Of a stretch of DNA of 41,960 nt, positions 30,493 through 37,205 are shown piece after piece (the stretch's first letter is position 1; every line of letters starts with the position of its first letter). The DNA lies in assembly GCA_938048735.1 (NCBI GenBank), contig CALIUM010000020.1, positions 1 to 41,960 on the forward strand. Direction: 5' to 3'. The notes under the pieces are model-generated. The model did no database searches and had not been told where the DNA came from. It saw nothing but the letters and a program-made list of their open reading frames with translations. This stretch comes from an uncultured archaeon. GTDB taxonomy: Archaea; Thermoproteota; Bathyarchaeia; TCS64. A program made the translations under genes and the position numbers.

Positions 30493-31338
30493 ATGACGAT
30501 AATACTCAACGGTGGTGAGATAGCTTCCAAGGTGAATGAGGAGCTCAGGGCTTGGGCCTCAAGCCTCAGGGGTAGGGGGATCACCCCAACCCTAGCCATG
30601 ATCCTCGTCGGAGAGGATATGGCCTCTAGGAGGTATGTGGAGCTTAAGGCGAGACGTTGCAGGGATGTTGGAGTTGAGGCCCAGATCCATAGCCTCCCCG
30701 GAGACATCTATGCAGGCGGGGTGGCGGAGTTCGTGAGGAGGCTGGGCGAGGACCCTTCGATCCACGGAGTGATGGTTCAGCTCCCCCTGCCCGAGGGGGT
30801 AGACATGCTTCCGGTGGTCGAAGCCATCCCTCCAGATAAGGATGTAGATGGGCTGAGCCCCATAACCCTCGGGAGGATCCTTATGGGAGGGGAGGGATTC
30901 ATCCCAGCCGGGGTTGAGGCGATAATGGAGCTGCTTAGGAGATATGAGATCAAGACAGAGTGGAGGCACTGGGTAATAGCCGGGAGGAGCAGTATACTCG
31001 GAAAGCCCCTAGCAGCCCTCCTCATAAATAAGGACTGTGCAGTCACGATCTGCGATCGCGAAGACCCCAACCTAGTCGATCAAATGAGGGAGGCGGATAT
31101 CTTAATTGTGGACTTGGGGAGGAAGTGGTTTGTGAAGGAGGAGATGATCAAGGAGTTGGCTGTTGTAGTGGATATGGGGAATAACTATGAGGCTGGAAGG
31201 GTGTACGGGGATGTCGATTTCGAGGAGGTGAAGGGGAGGGCATCAGCCATCACCCCGGTCCCGGGAGGTGTCGGCCCCCTCCTCATCTCGATGCTCATAA
31301 GGAACACGTTGAAGGCGGCTGAGAGGTTGAGGATTTAA
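30493..31338 (+). CDS. folD: Bifunctional methylene-THF dehydrogenase / methenyl-THF cyclohydrolase
   Basis: 281 aa. Interconverts 10-formyl-, methenyl- and methylene-THF. Seen: SRRYVELKARRCRDVGVE with the catalytic YxxxK lysine, GVMVQLPLPEGVD, PPDKDVDGLSPITLG, the Rossmann loop VIAGRSSILGKPLAALLINK, and TPVPGGVGPLLISMLI. The motif usually written PCTPxG is here FIPAGV, so the Cys and Thr are replaced; the residues essential for chemistry (Lys, Gln, Asp) are kept. ATG 30493 starts 10 bp after fhs. With fhs it converts formate to methylene-THF (or a related pterin in this archaeon). Confidence 0.94.
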   Translation: MTIILNGGEIASKVNEELRAWASSLRGRGITPTLAMILVGEDMASRRYVELKARRCRDVGVEAQIHSLPGDIYAGGVAEFVRRLGEDPSIHGVMVQLPLPEGVDMLPVVEAIPPDKDVDGLSPITLGRILMGGEGFIPAGVEAIMELLRRYEIKTEWRHWVIAGRSSILGKPLAALLINKDCAVTICDREDPNLVDQMREADILIVDLGRKWFVKEEMIKELAVVVDMGNNYEAGRVYGDVDFEEVKGRASAITPVPGGVGPLLISMLIRNTLKAAERLRI

Positions 31339-31363
31339 ATCTCCGAGTAGCCCAACTTAATCG

Positions 31364-31717
31364 GTGGGGGAGTTGGCCAGGATAGACTCGAGGAAGGCCA
31401 GGCGCATGATGGCCCAGATGGGGCTGAAGATGGATGAACTGAGCGACATAAACAGGGTCATCCTGCAGGGAGATGAGAGGGAGATCATAATAGAGCAGCC
31501 CGTCGTCACCGTCATAGACCTAAAGGGCCAGAGGATGTTCCAGGTCGCTGGAGGAAGCCTCAAGGAGAGAAGCTTGAAGAGGGAGCCCAGCATATCCGAG
31601 GAGGATGTCCTCCTAGTCGCGGAGCAGGCAGGGGTCAGCGCCGAGATGGCTAGAAGAGCCCTCCTCGAGTCTGAGGGGGACCTGGCCAAGGCCATCCTCA
31701 GCCTAAAGAAGGGCTGA
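31364..31717 (+). CDS. nac: Nascent polypeptide-associated complex (NAC) protein, archaeal
   Basis: 117 aa. Ribosome-associated chaperone, homodimeric in archaea. Residues 10-70 hold the NAC domain (MAQMGLKMDELSDINRVILQ; REIIIEQPVVTVIDLKGQRM; FQVAG). Residues 77-117 are a UBA domain (SEEDVLLVAEQAGVSAEMAR; RALLESEGDLAKAILSLKKG). This is the normal archaeal alpha-NAC layout. The start is GTG 31364, with TTG 31373 (after GGTGGGGGAG) as a credible alternative. It lies 25 bp after folD and 43 bp before a beta-CASP nuclease gene, all in the same direction, so read-through from the fhs promoter is possible. Confidence 0.93.
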   Translation: MGELARIDSRKARRMMAQMGLKMDELSDINRVILQGDEREIIIEQPVVTVIDLKGQRMFQVAGGSLKERSLKREPSISEEDVLLVAEQAGVSAEMARRALLESEGDLAKAILSLKKG

Positions 31718-31760
31718 GCGCCTAAAGCCTCCTAGGCTTCGACCCCCCGAGCTGTTTTCT

Positions 31761-32984
31761 ATGGCTCTCTCAGTCAGAAGGCAGGGGGGAGTGGTGGTCG
31801 AGTACGCGGGGGGAGGGGTCGTCCTAGATCCCACCTCAGATGAGTTCCCCTATCCATCCATCGTTACCCATGCCCACTCCGACCACGCCTCAGCCTTCAG
31901 ATTCCCAGGGCTCCAGAAGTACTCCACCCCCCAGACCTACAGGCTGCTTGAGAGGCTGGGTTGGAGAAGAGCAGGGGATTGGCACCCGATCTCGATGGGG
32001 GAGAGGTTTAAGGTTGGGGATATGGAGATCCGCATCCACAACGCGGGCCACATATTAGGCTCCATAACAGTTGAGATAACATCACCAGAGGGCACCGTCC
32101 TGTACACGGGGGACTTCAACGTCGAGGAGTCCTACACGATGGAGCCCGCGAAGCCCGTAAGCTGCGACATCCTAGTGATAGAGACCACCTTCGGCTCCCC
32201 AGCCTTCTCCTTCCCCAAGCGGAACGAGGTCGCCATCGAGATGGTGGAGTGGGCCGTCCTAGACGTGATACCAAGTGGAAGGGTGCCGGTATTCAAGACG
32301 GACTCCATCGGGAACGCCCAGGAGATAATCTCCATATTCAACAGGCTCACGAAGCTACCGGTGGTCGCCTCCCCCACCGTCGCGAGGGCCAGCGATGTCT
32401 ACAGGGAGTACGGCCACAGGCTGGACTACATCGAGGCAGACTCCAAAGAGGGGAGAGAGCTCCTGGAGTCAGGCAGATGCGTATATGTTACCCCCAAGGG
32501 CTCAAGGCCGAGCGGTAAGAGACTGGAACCATCACTGGCCTCAGGCTGGGCAGCCCTATTCAGGGGGAGGGGCCGCTCCTTCGCCCTCAGCGACCACACA
32601 GACTTCAAGGGCCTCCTCTCCTTCATAAAGGGCTGCAGCCCGAAGAGGGTTCTAACCTTCCACGGTGGACCCATAACTAAGGGGTTCACAGACTATGTGA
32701 GGAGGAGGCTCGGACTGGATGCTAAGCCATTAACCAACATGGAGGAGACGATATCTGGAACAGTGTTAGGAGGGGAGGGGAGGCTAAAGGCCTGCAGATC
32801 CCAGCTCCTATCCCTGATCCGAATCCCAGGCTTCACCTACTCCATGCCCTGGCTGATGAAGGAGATGGCGAGAAGGGGCTTCACCCGAAAAGAGACAGAA
32901 GAGGCCATGAGGAGACTCGTGGAAGAGGGTATCCTAGAACCAGAGGGGTCAGAGATGAAGCTCTCAGAACCCGGAGGCCAATAG
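31761..32984 (+). CDS. Beta-CASP-type metallo-beta-lactamase nuclease with C-terminal winged helix
   Basis: 407 aa. Motif 2 VTHAHSDHASAFRFPGL, motif 3 HNAGHILGSITVEI, motif 4 YTGDFNVEESYTMEP, then VIETTFGSPAFSFPKR, a beta-CASP part with VFKTDSIGNAQEIISIFNRL, and terminal histidines in ALSDHTDFKGLLSFI and VLTFHGGPITKGF. It belongs to the YSH1/SNM1-like nucleases acting on RNA or DNA. Residues about 345-400 add a winged-helix-like domain (YSMPWLMKEMARRGFTRKET; EEAMRRLVEEGILEPEG), which is not standard in aCPSF proteins and could bind nucleic acid or a partner. The ATG at 31761 is the start. Substrate not determinable. Confidence 0.84.
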   Translation: MALSVRRQGGVVVEYAGGGVVLDPTSDEFPYPSIVTHAHSDHASAFRFPGLQKYSTPQTYRLLERLGWRRAGDWHPISMGERFKVGDMEIRIHNAGHILGSITVEITSPEGTVLYTGDFNVEESYTMEPAKPVSCDILVIETTFGSPAFSFPKRNEVAIEMVEWAVLDVIPSGRVPVFKTDSIGNAQEIISIFNRLTKLPVVASPTVARASDVYREYGHRLDYIEADSKEGRELLESGRCVYVTPKGSRPSGKRLEPSLASGWAALFRGRGRSFALSDHTDFKGLLSFIKGCSPKRVLTFHGGPITKGFTDYVRRRLGLDAKPLTNMEETISGTVLGGEGRLKACRSQLLSLIRIPGFTYSMPWLMKEMARRGFTRKETEEAMRRLVEEGILEPEGSEMKLSEPGGQ

Positions 32985-33022
32985 CGGCCTAATCGAGGCC
33001 TCCGACCTATACGCTCTCCTAA

Positions 33023-33241
33023 CTAGCTATGCTCCACAGATGTCTCCAACTGCCTTGAGAGCCTATATCTCCTCTTATTATCGGGGTCCTTATAGCAGTC
33101 TATCTCCCCGCTCTCGAATAGGAATCTGAGGATCTCGAAGGCCTTCTTCTCCTTTATCTCCATCCTCTCAGCCAGCTCCTTAAGGGTGAGGGGCCCCTCA
33201 GCCAGGATCCTCAGCGCCTGCCTCCTCAGCTTCTCGGACAT
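33023..33241 (-). CDS. Small winged-helix DNA-binding protein
   Basis: 72 aa. A single winged helix: RRQALRILAEGPLTLKELAE (helices 1-2), RMEIKEKKAFEILRFLFESG (recognition helix) and EIDCYKDPDNKRRYRLSRQ (wing). It is convergent with the beta-CASP gene. The start is ATG 33241, with GGGGAG as ribosome-binding site and a TATA-like ATTTAAATTTC at about 33264-33275. A regulator of unknown target; its tail (ETSVEHS) has no known signature. Confidence 0.75.
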   Translation of the reverse strand: MSEKLRRQALRILAEGPLTLKELAERMEIKEKKAFEILRFLFESGEIDCYKDPDNKRRYRLSRQLETSVEHS

Positions 33242-33588
33242 CTCCCCATAAGAGAGAAATAGAAATTTAAATGCCTAATTCCCCCTCCTTTTCAGATCTC
33301 AAATATAAAGGTTTAAATGATGATATAGAAATAAAGCAACTCTAATATGACAAAAATTTTAAGGATCTCATAACTATTTAAAGAATTAAGATTCCCTTTT
33401 TACATGTAGATGTATTGTTGGAGGCAACTACTATCATATAAGAATCCTTAAGTCTTATGCCCACCTGTTTAAGGTTTACGACCTTTGAGAAGAACATGGC
33501 TCCGGAGCAAGTTATATTCTCTAGATGATCCTCTCATCTTTAAAACTCCATCCTAGAGTTAATCTAGATGAAGGATTTAAATGGATGG
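33242..33588. other. AT-rich intergenic region, no gene seen
   Basis: About 350 bp. It holds the promoter of the small HTH gene at its left end, and a short inverted repeat CTAGA-GTTAA-TCTAG (about 33553-33567) at its right end. No ORF longer than about 30 codons looks coding and no tRNA pattern is visible. Confidence 0.4.
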
Positions 33589-33646
33589 TGGGGTGAAGGC
33601 AGGGCTCTTCCTCTAAGCTCTTCTCCCGATTAATCCATTCACCCCA
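33589..33646. repeat. Inverted repeat, possible structured RNA or gene-border element
   Basis: TGGGGTGAA (33589-33597) is a perfect inverted match to TTCACCCCA (33638-33646), with two flanking G-T wobbles. The 40-nt loop contains GCTCTTC twice (33604-33610 and 33617-33623). It lies between an AT-rich gap and a decayed gene. Confidence 0.4.
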
Positions 33647-33672
33647 TTAAGTGGGCTGATTCCCTAAACATC

Positions 33673-33897
33673 TTATCTAAGTTGTTTCAAAATTCTCTCA
33701 GCATCACCATATACTTTATCGTCTTATCTATTCTCCACACTCAAGCCCTCGGCCTTGAGGATGAGGGCATTCCTAGCTTAACTATTGCATTCTAGGCCCT
33801 ATCAGGCATCCCTAATGGCTATGACATCCCCCCTCTCAACTCCTTCTCTGAACTCTAGGGCTCTAGCATATAGCTCACGAGCCTCGATTAAGAGTTC
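33673..33897 (-). pseudogene. Decayed helical protein gene with four in-frame stops
   Basis: One minus-strand frame reads protein-like over 75 codons (ELLIEARELYARALEFREGV; ERGDVIAIRDA; ARNALILKAEGLSVENR; DDKVYGDAERILKQLR) but is broken by TGA-TAG, TAA and TAA codons and ends at TAA 33673. The helical, Glu/Arg/Leu-rich pattern recalls HEPN or PaREP1-type small archaeal proteins, which are often multi-copy and decay. It lies just upstream of a HEPN/MNT pair on the opposite strand. Family assignment is weak; the decay itself is clear. Confidence 0.45.
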
Positions 33898-34041
33898 TAA
33901 ATCCTTTCATCCACCCATTCATCTTAAAAGGATGTGCAGGGCCATCTTTTAATACTCTTGTCTTAAATGAAGTGTAGAGGATGGAGAGGGCCTTGGGGAC
34001 CTACTTCGAGGACTTGATTATTCTTCGCAGAGGCTTAGGAT

Positions 34042-34422
34042 GTGAGGAGGGCTGACGAGGCGTTTAAGGAGGGGGATTACCCCGAGGCTGTATTCCATGC
34101 CCAGCAGGCCGTCGAGAAGGCCGTCAAGGCCATGATAGAGGCTGAGAGGGAGTATGTCATGAACCATGGCCCAGCTCTAGCCTCTCAGTTCTCGAGGCTC
34201 TTCATAGAAGAACTGGGGGAGGATCTCGACACCGTGGTGGAATCCCTAGGATGGTTCATGGAGTATTACACACGCTCTAGATATCCATTCATAATGAGGG
34301 GGGAAGTTATCTCACCTGAAAGATACATAGACGAATTCACCGCCGATGAGGCTTTAAAGAGGTGTAGGAGGGTTGTATCGATCGCTGAGGAGTATCTTAG
34401 GGCTAAGGGCCTCCTACGATAG
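34042..34422 (+). CDS. HEPN-domain protein, probably disrupted at its N-terminus
   Basis: 126 aa from GTG 34042. A HEPN four-helix domain: RRADEAFKEGDYPEAVFHAQ, QAVEKAVKAMIEAEREYVMN, YTRSRYPFIMRGEVISPERY and ADEALKRCRRVVSIAEEYLR. HEPN proteins paired with an MNT nucleotidyltransferase form toxin-antitoxin modules in which HEPN is usually the RNase toxin. Upstream, ATG 33981 in another frame encodes MERALGTYFEDL, which is what a HEPN N-terminus should look like, and a TATA box (about 33946-33955) fits that start. A shift near 34025 would join them, so the N-terminal helix may be lost. It overlaps the MNT gene by 50 nt. Confidence 0.8.
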   Translation: MRRADEAFKEGDYPEAVFHAQQAVEKAVKAMIEAEREYVMNHGPALASQFSRLFIEELGEDLDTVVESLGWFMEYYTRSRYPFIMRGEVISPERYIDEFTADEALKRCRRVVSIAEEYLRAKGLLR

Positions 34423-34891
34423 GCTCCAGGAGGCCTTGAGAGGAGCCCCTGGGGCTAAACCTCTCGGGGTAATACTCTTCGGAAGCATGGTCTATATGGG
34501 GAGAGGAAGGGATCTAGATCTGCTCGTCAGAGTAGAGAGAATGGAGGGCCCACCCGTGAAAAGGTTAGAGGACGAGAACTCAGTCTCAAGGGAGATCTTT
34601 AAGGGTTTAGGGATCTGGGCCGATGTCCATATCTTCGACCTGGAGGAGTTTAAGGAGAACCTAGCCTCTGGAACTTTCCTCTCAGGCCTAGCTCTGGGCT
34701 ATGAGCTGATCAGTGGCGGGGCAGATGTGGAGGAGCCCATTCTAGCCTTCCTAGAGAGGCTGGCCGGGGAGAGATATGTACTCTACAACCGCTATGGGAC
34801 TTGGGATCTGTCGATGCACGCGAGGCTGACGATTAGGAGGAGCCTCACCAGGAAAGCCACTGAGAAGAGCATCAGGATCAAGGCCTCCTAG
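34373..34891 (+). CDS. MNT-type nucleotidyltransferase, partner of HEPN
   Basis: 172 aa. It has the minimal nucleotidyltransferase signature GVILFGSMVYMGRGRDLDLL followed by VRV: GS-x10-DxD, where the paired Asp residues bind Mg. Further residues (GIWADVHIFDLEEFKENL) contain the third acidic position. In HEPN-MNT pairs the MNT protein can AMP-ylate and neutralise the HEPN toxin. TTG 34373 is the earliest start and overlaps the HEPN gene by 50 nt, which is typical of coupled toxin-antitoxin genes; a later start near 34410 is possible. The Ser of the usual SDxD is Arg here (GRDLD). It is convergent with the OOR-like beta gene. Confidence 0.8.
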   Translation: MYRSLRSILGLRASYDRLQEALRGAPGAKPLGVILFGSMVYMGRGRDLDLLVRVERMEGPPVKRLEDENSVSREIFKGLGIWADVHIFDLEEFKENLASGTFLSGLALGYELISGGADVEEPILAFLERLAGERYVLYNRYGTWDLSMHARLTIRRSLTRKATEKSIRIKAS

Positions 34892-34981
34892 ATGTCCAAT
34901 TCTGAGTGTGGCGCAAAGCTGGCTATATCGGGGGTTATGGATGGGAAGATCAAAAGGGGTGAAGGGGCCCTCCTTATCATC

Positions 34982-35959
34982 TTAGAGGGGGGTTGGGGGT
35001 GGGGTCCAGGGGAGGATGAGCCTCCCCTGCCTGTCAGACTCGAGCCATAGCTTCCACTGCTCCTCTATCATCCTGTCCAGCCTCTCTATATCCTCGTCGC
35101 TCAGGTGGGTGAACCTTCCCTGCATCCTCATGTAATCCCTCAGGCCTCTCCTCTTTGGGGGCTTGTATGTGAGGCTGAAGGTTCCCTCCTCGTACTCCCA
35201 GAGGGCCCAGGCCCCTGTCTCAACGGCCAGCCTGCTTAGGGTTATGGTGTGCTTGGGGTCGAAGAACCACCCCTTCGGGCACGGCGTCAAGACCTGTATG
35301 AAGGCTGGTCCTCCGGAGTTCAGGGCCTTCCTCACCTTGTTAGCGAGGTCCATTGGCGGGTATAGGGCTGAGGTGGCGACATATCTAACCCCGGGATGGG
35401 CTGCGATGGTCAGCGCCACGTTCTTCTTCATCCTCTCGTTCCCGATCCTCTTCACCTTCCCCGTGGGGGTGAAGGTGGTGGTGGCGCCCCAGGGGGTTGT
35501 GCTCGAGGCCTGGATGCCCGTGTTGGCGTAGGACTCGTTGTCGTAGAGTATGTAGAGGAGGCGTTGATAGTCATAGGTCAATGCCATCGAGAGGCCAGCG
35601 TAACCGATGTCGGCAAAGCCCCCGTCGCCCCCGTATACGAGAACATTGACCTCCTCCCTCCTCCTCTTCCCCTTCGAGATCAGGGCCCTGAAGGCCGCTG
35701 CGGTCCCTATCCCGGCGGCCCCACCTCCCCCGAGCTGGGTGTGAAACCATGGCACCGCGTATGGGGATGTGAGGAACTGGTGGCCGTTGGCGACATACAT
35801 GCAACCCGTTGGCCCCAGGAGAACGGTCTTGGGCCCGGCGGCCTTTGTCGCCAGCCTATAACCTATGGCTGGGCCGCAACCAGCGCATGTCCTATGGCCT
35901 GACGTGTAGTAGTCTACAGATCCAAGCTCTTTTGGGGCTCTGATCGGCTGGAGGCTCAT
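34982..35959 (-). CDS. Oxalate-oxidoreductase-like 2-oxoacid:ferredoxin oxidoreductase, beta subunit
   Basis: 325 aa, last gene of a three-gene operon. Cluster Cys ligands are TCAGCGPAIGYRLATKA (residues 25-28), GPTGCMYVANG and LTPCPKGWFFDPK. The TPP motif is YGGDGGFADIGYAGLS with YDNESYANTGIQASSTTP. It has a C-terminal extension (GRFTHLSDEDIERLDRMIEE) similar to the POR beta at 6847-7725. It catalyses TPP-dependent oxidation of a 2-oxoacid with electrons passed to ferredoxin. The start is ATG 35959, overlapping the alpha stop as ATGA. Substrate assignment rests on the alpha subunit; from beta alone it would be annotated simply as POR beta. Confidence 0.88.
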   Translation of the reverse strand: MSLQPIRAPKELGSVDYYTSGHRTCAGCGPAIGYRLATKAAGPKTVLLGPTGCMYVANGHQFLTSPYAVPWFHTQLGGGGAAGIGTAAAFRALISKGKRRREEVNVLVYGGDGGFADIGYAGLSMALTYDYQRLLYILYDNESYANTGIQASSTTPWGATTTFTPTGKVKRIGNERMKKNVALTIAAHPGVRYVATSALYPPMDLANKVRKALNSGGPAFIQVLTPCPKGWFFDPKHTITLSRLAVETGAWALWEYEEGTFSLTYKPPKRRGLRDYMRMQGRFTHLSDEDIERLDRMIEEQWKLWLESDRQGRLILPWTPPPTPL

Positions 35960-37188
35960 ATATCCTCCCCCCTCAAGGTTAGCCAGTATACAAGCCTATC
36001 CGGCCTCCCCCTCTTCACAGCCCTCTTGGTTATCTCCACAGCCTTCTCGAAGTGCCCCACGTTCGGCTCCCTTCCACCAGCAAATAGGAAATCCAGGATC
36101 AGAGGCTTCTGGGAGGCCTCACATAGGGCTGCCCTGAGTTCGTTGTAGAAGGCTCCTCCCATGTCTGGGGATCCAAAGGAGTATGAGAAATCAAGGACGG
36201 CTATCCCCTTCACATCTTCCAGGGACTCCCTGAGCTCCTGGGCAGGGTATGGCCTCCAGTACCTCAACCTGACCACCCCAACCCGTTCCCCCCTCCCCCT
36301 GAGCTTTTTGGCTACATATACGGCGTCCTTCGTGTAGGCCCCCATCGTCACGATGGCAAGCTCCGCGTCATCCATATATGCCGACTCTAGGAAGGGTGGG
36401 TAGCTTCTCTCAACACGCCTGCTGAAGTCTCTCCAGGCCTCCTCTATCACCTCCCTAGACCTCTTCATGGAGGCGTCGACGACCTTCCTCTGCTCGGGTC
36501 CGATGAGGGAGGGGGCGATATGCTGGGCCTTCGTCACGGGTCCGTACTCGGGATCTAGTGGATAGGGAGGCTTGTACGGGGGGAGGAAGCCCTCTATCCG
36601 TTCATCTGGGGGTGTGACCGGGGAGGCTATGTGGGTTATGGCGGCTCCATCCACAGCCACGAAGTGGGGGAGCAGGACCCTCCTATCCTCCGACACCCTG
36701 TATGCGACGAGGGTCATGTCCAGGGCCTCCTGGGCATCCTTGGCCCATGAGACGAGCCAGCCGAAGTCTCGGAATACCAGCGTATCATTCCACTCCATCC
36801 CGAAGTTGCCGGGGTCGTCCAGGGCCCTGCACCCCGCCAGGGCTACAACGGGCAACTGGGCGAGGGCTGTGACCGTGATGGCCTCCGCGGCGTAGAGGAG
36901 GCCAACCCCCGAGCTCCCGACGAAGGTCCGGGCCCCAACGGCTGATGCGTGCTTGGCTATCTCGAACTGGGAGTGCTCCGAGTCTGCGACGATTATCTCC
37001 GCGCTGAACTCCCCGTCAGAGATCATCCTGGCAAGCTCATTCATCACCCCTGTGTAGGGTCTTATGGGATAGGCGGCTATCACGTCCACATCGGCGATCT
37101 TCACGGCCTCCGCTATGGCCCTGGTTCCAGTCCATATCTTCGTCTTTGGGATGAGCGTTTGAACAGGCCTGGCTGTTACCGCGCTCAT
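35956..37188 (-). CDS. Oxalate-oxidoreductase-like alpha subunit (YPIRP motif)
   Basis: 410 aa. General POR-alpha layout: TGTRAIAEAVKIADVDVIAA, DSEHSQFEIAKHASAVGART, and a C-terminal IVTMGAYTKDAVYVAKKL with LRYWRPYP. The near-universal YPITP motif reads YPIRP here (Arg at 43), and the second Arg of the pocket (CRALDDPGNFG) is at 121. The 78-residue spacing equals that of Arg31 and Arg109 in Moorella thermoacetica oxalate oxidoreductase, as I recall its published structure, where these residues bind oxalate carboxylates; the following D124 and F129 also fall on equivalent switch-loop positions. So oxalate, or another substrate with an extra carboxylate, is likely. The start is ATG 37188, 17 bp after the gamma-delta gene. 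Confidence 0.85.
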   Translation of the reverse strand: MSAVTARPVQTLIPKTKIWTGTRAIAEAVKIADVDVIAAYPIRPYTGVMNELARMISDGEFSAEIIVADSEHSQFEIAKHASAVGARTFVGSSGVGLLYAAEAITVTALAQLPVVALAGCRALDDPGNFGMEWNDTLVFRDFGWLVSWAKDAQEALDMTLVAYRVSEDRRVLLPHFVAVDGAAITHIASPVTPPDERIEGFLPPYKPPYPLDPEYGPVTKAQHIAPSLIGPEQRKVVDASMKRSREVIEEAWRDFSRRVERSYPPFLESAYMDDAELAIVTMGAYTKDAVYVAKKLRGRGERVGVVRLRYWRPYPAQELRESLEDVKGIAVLDFSYSFGSPDMGGAFYNELRAALCEASQKPLILDFLFAGGREPNVGHFEKAVEITKRAVKRGRPDRLVYWLTLRGEDI

Positions 37189-37205
37189 ATTACAACCCCT
37201 CCACC

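Noticed and set aside
35396-35902. 168-aa plus-strand ORF inside the OOR-like beta gene
   Set aside because: Shadow ORF of a GC-rich gene; Gly/Pro-rich composition and no domain.
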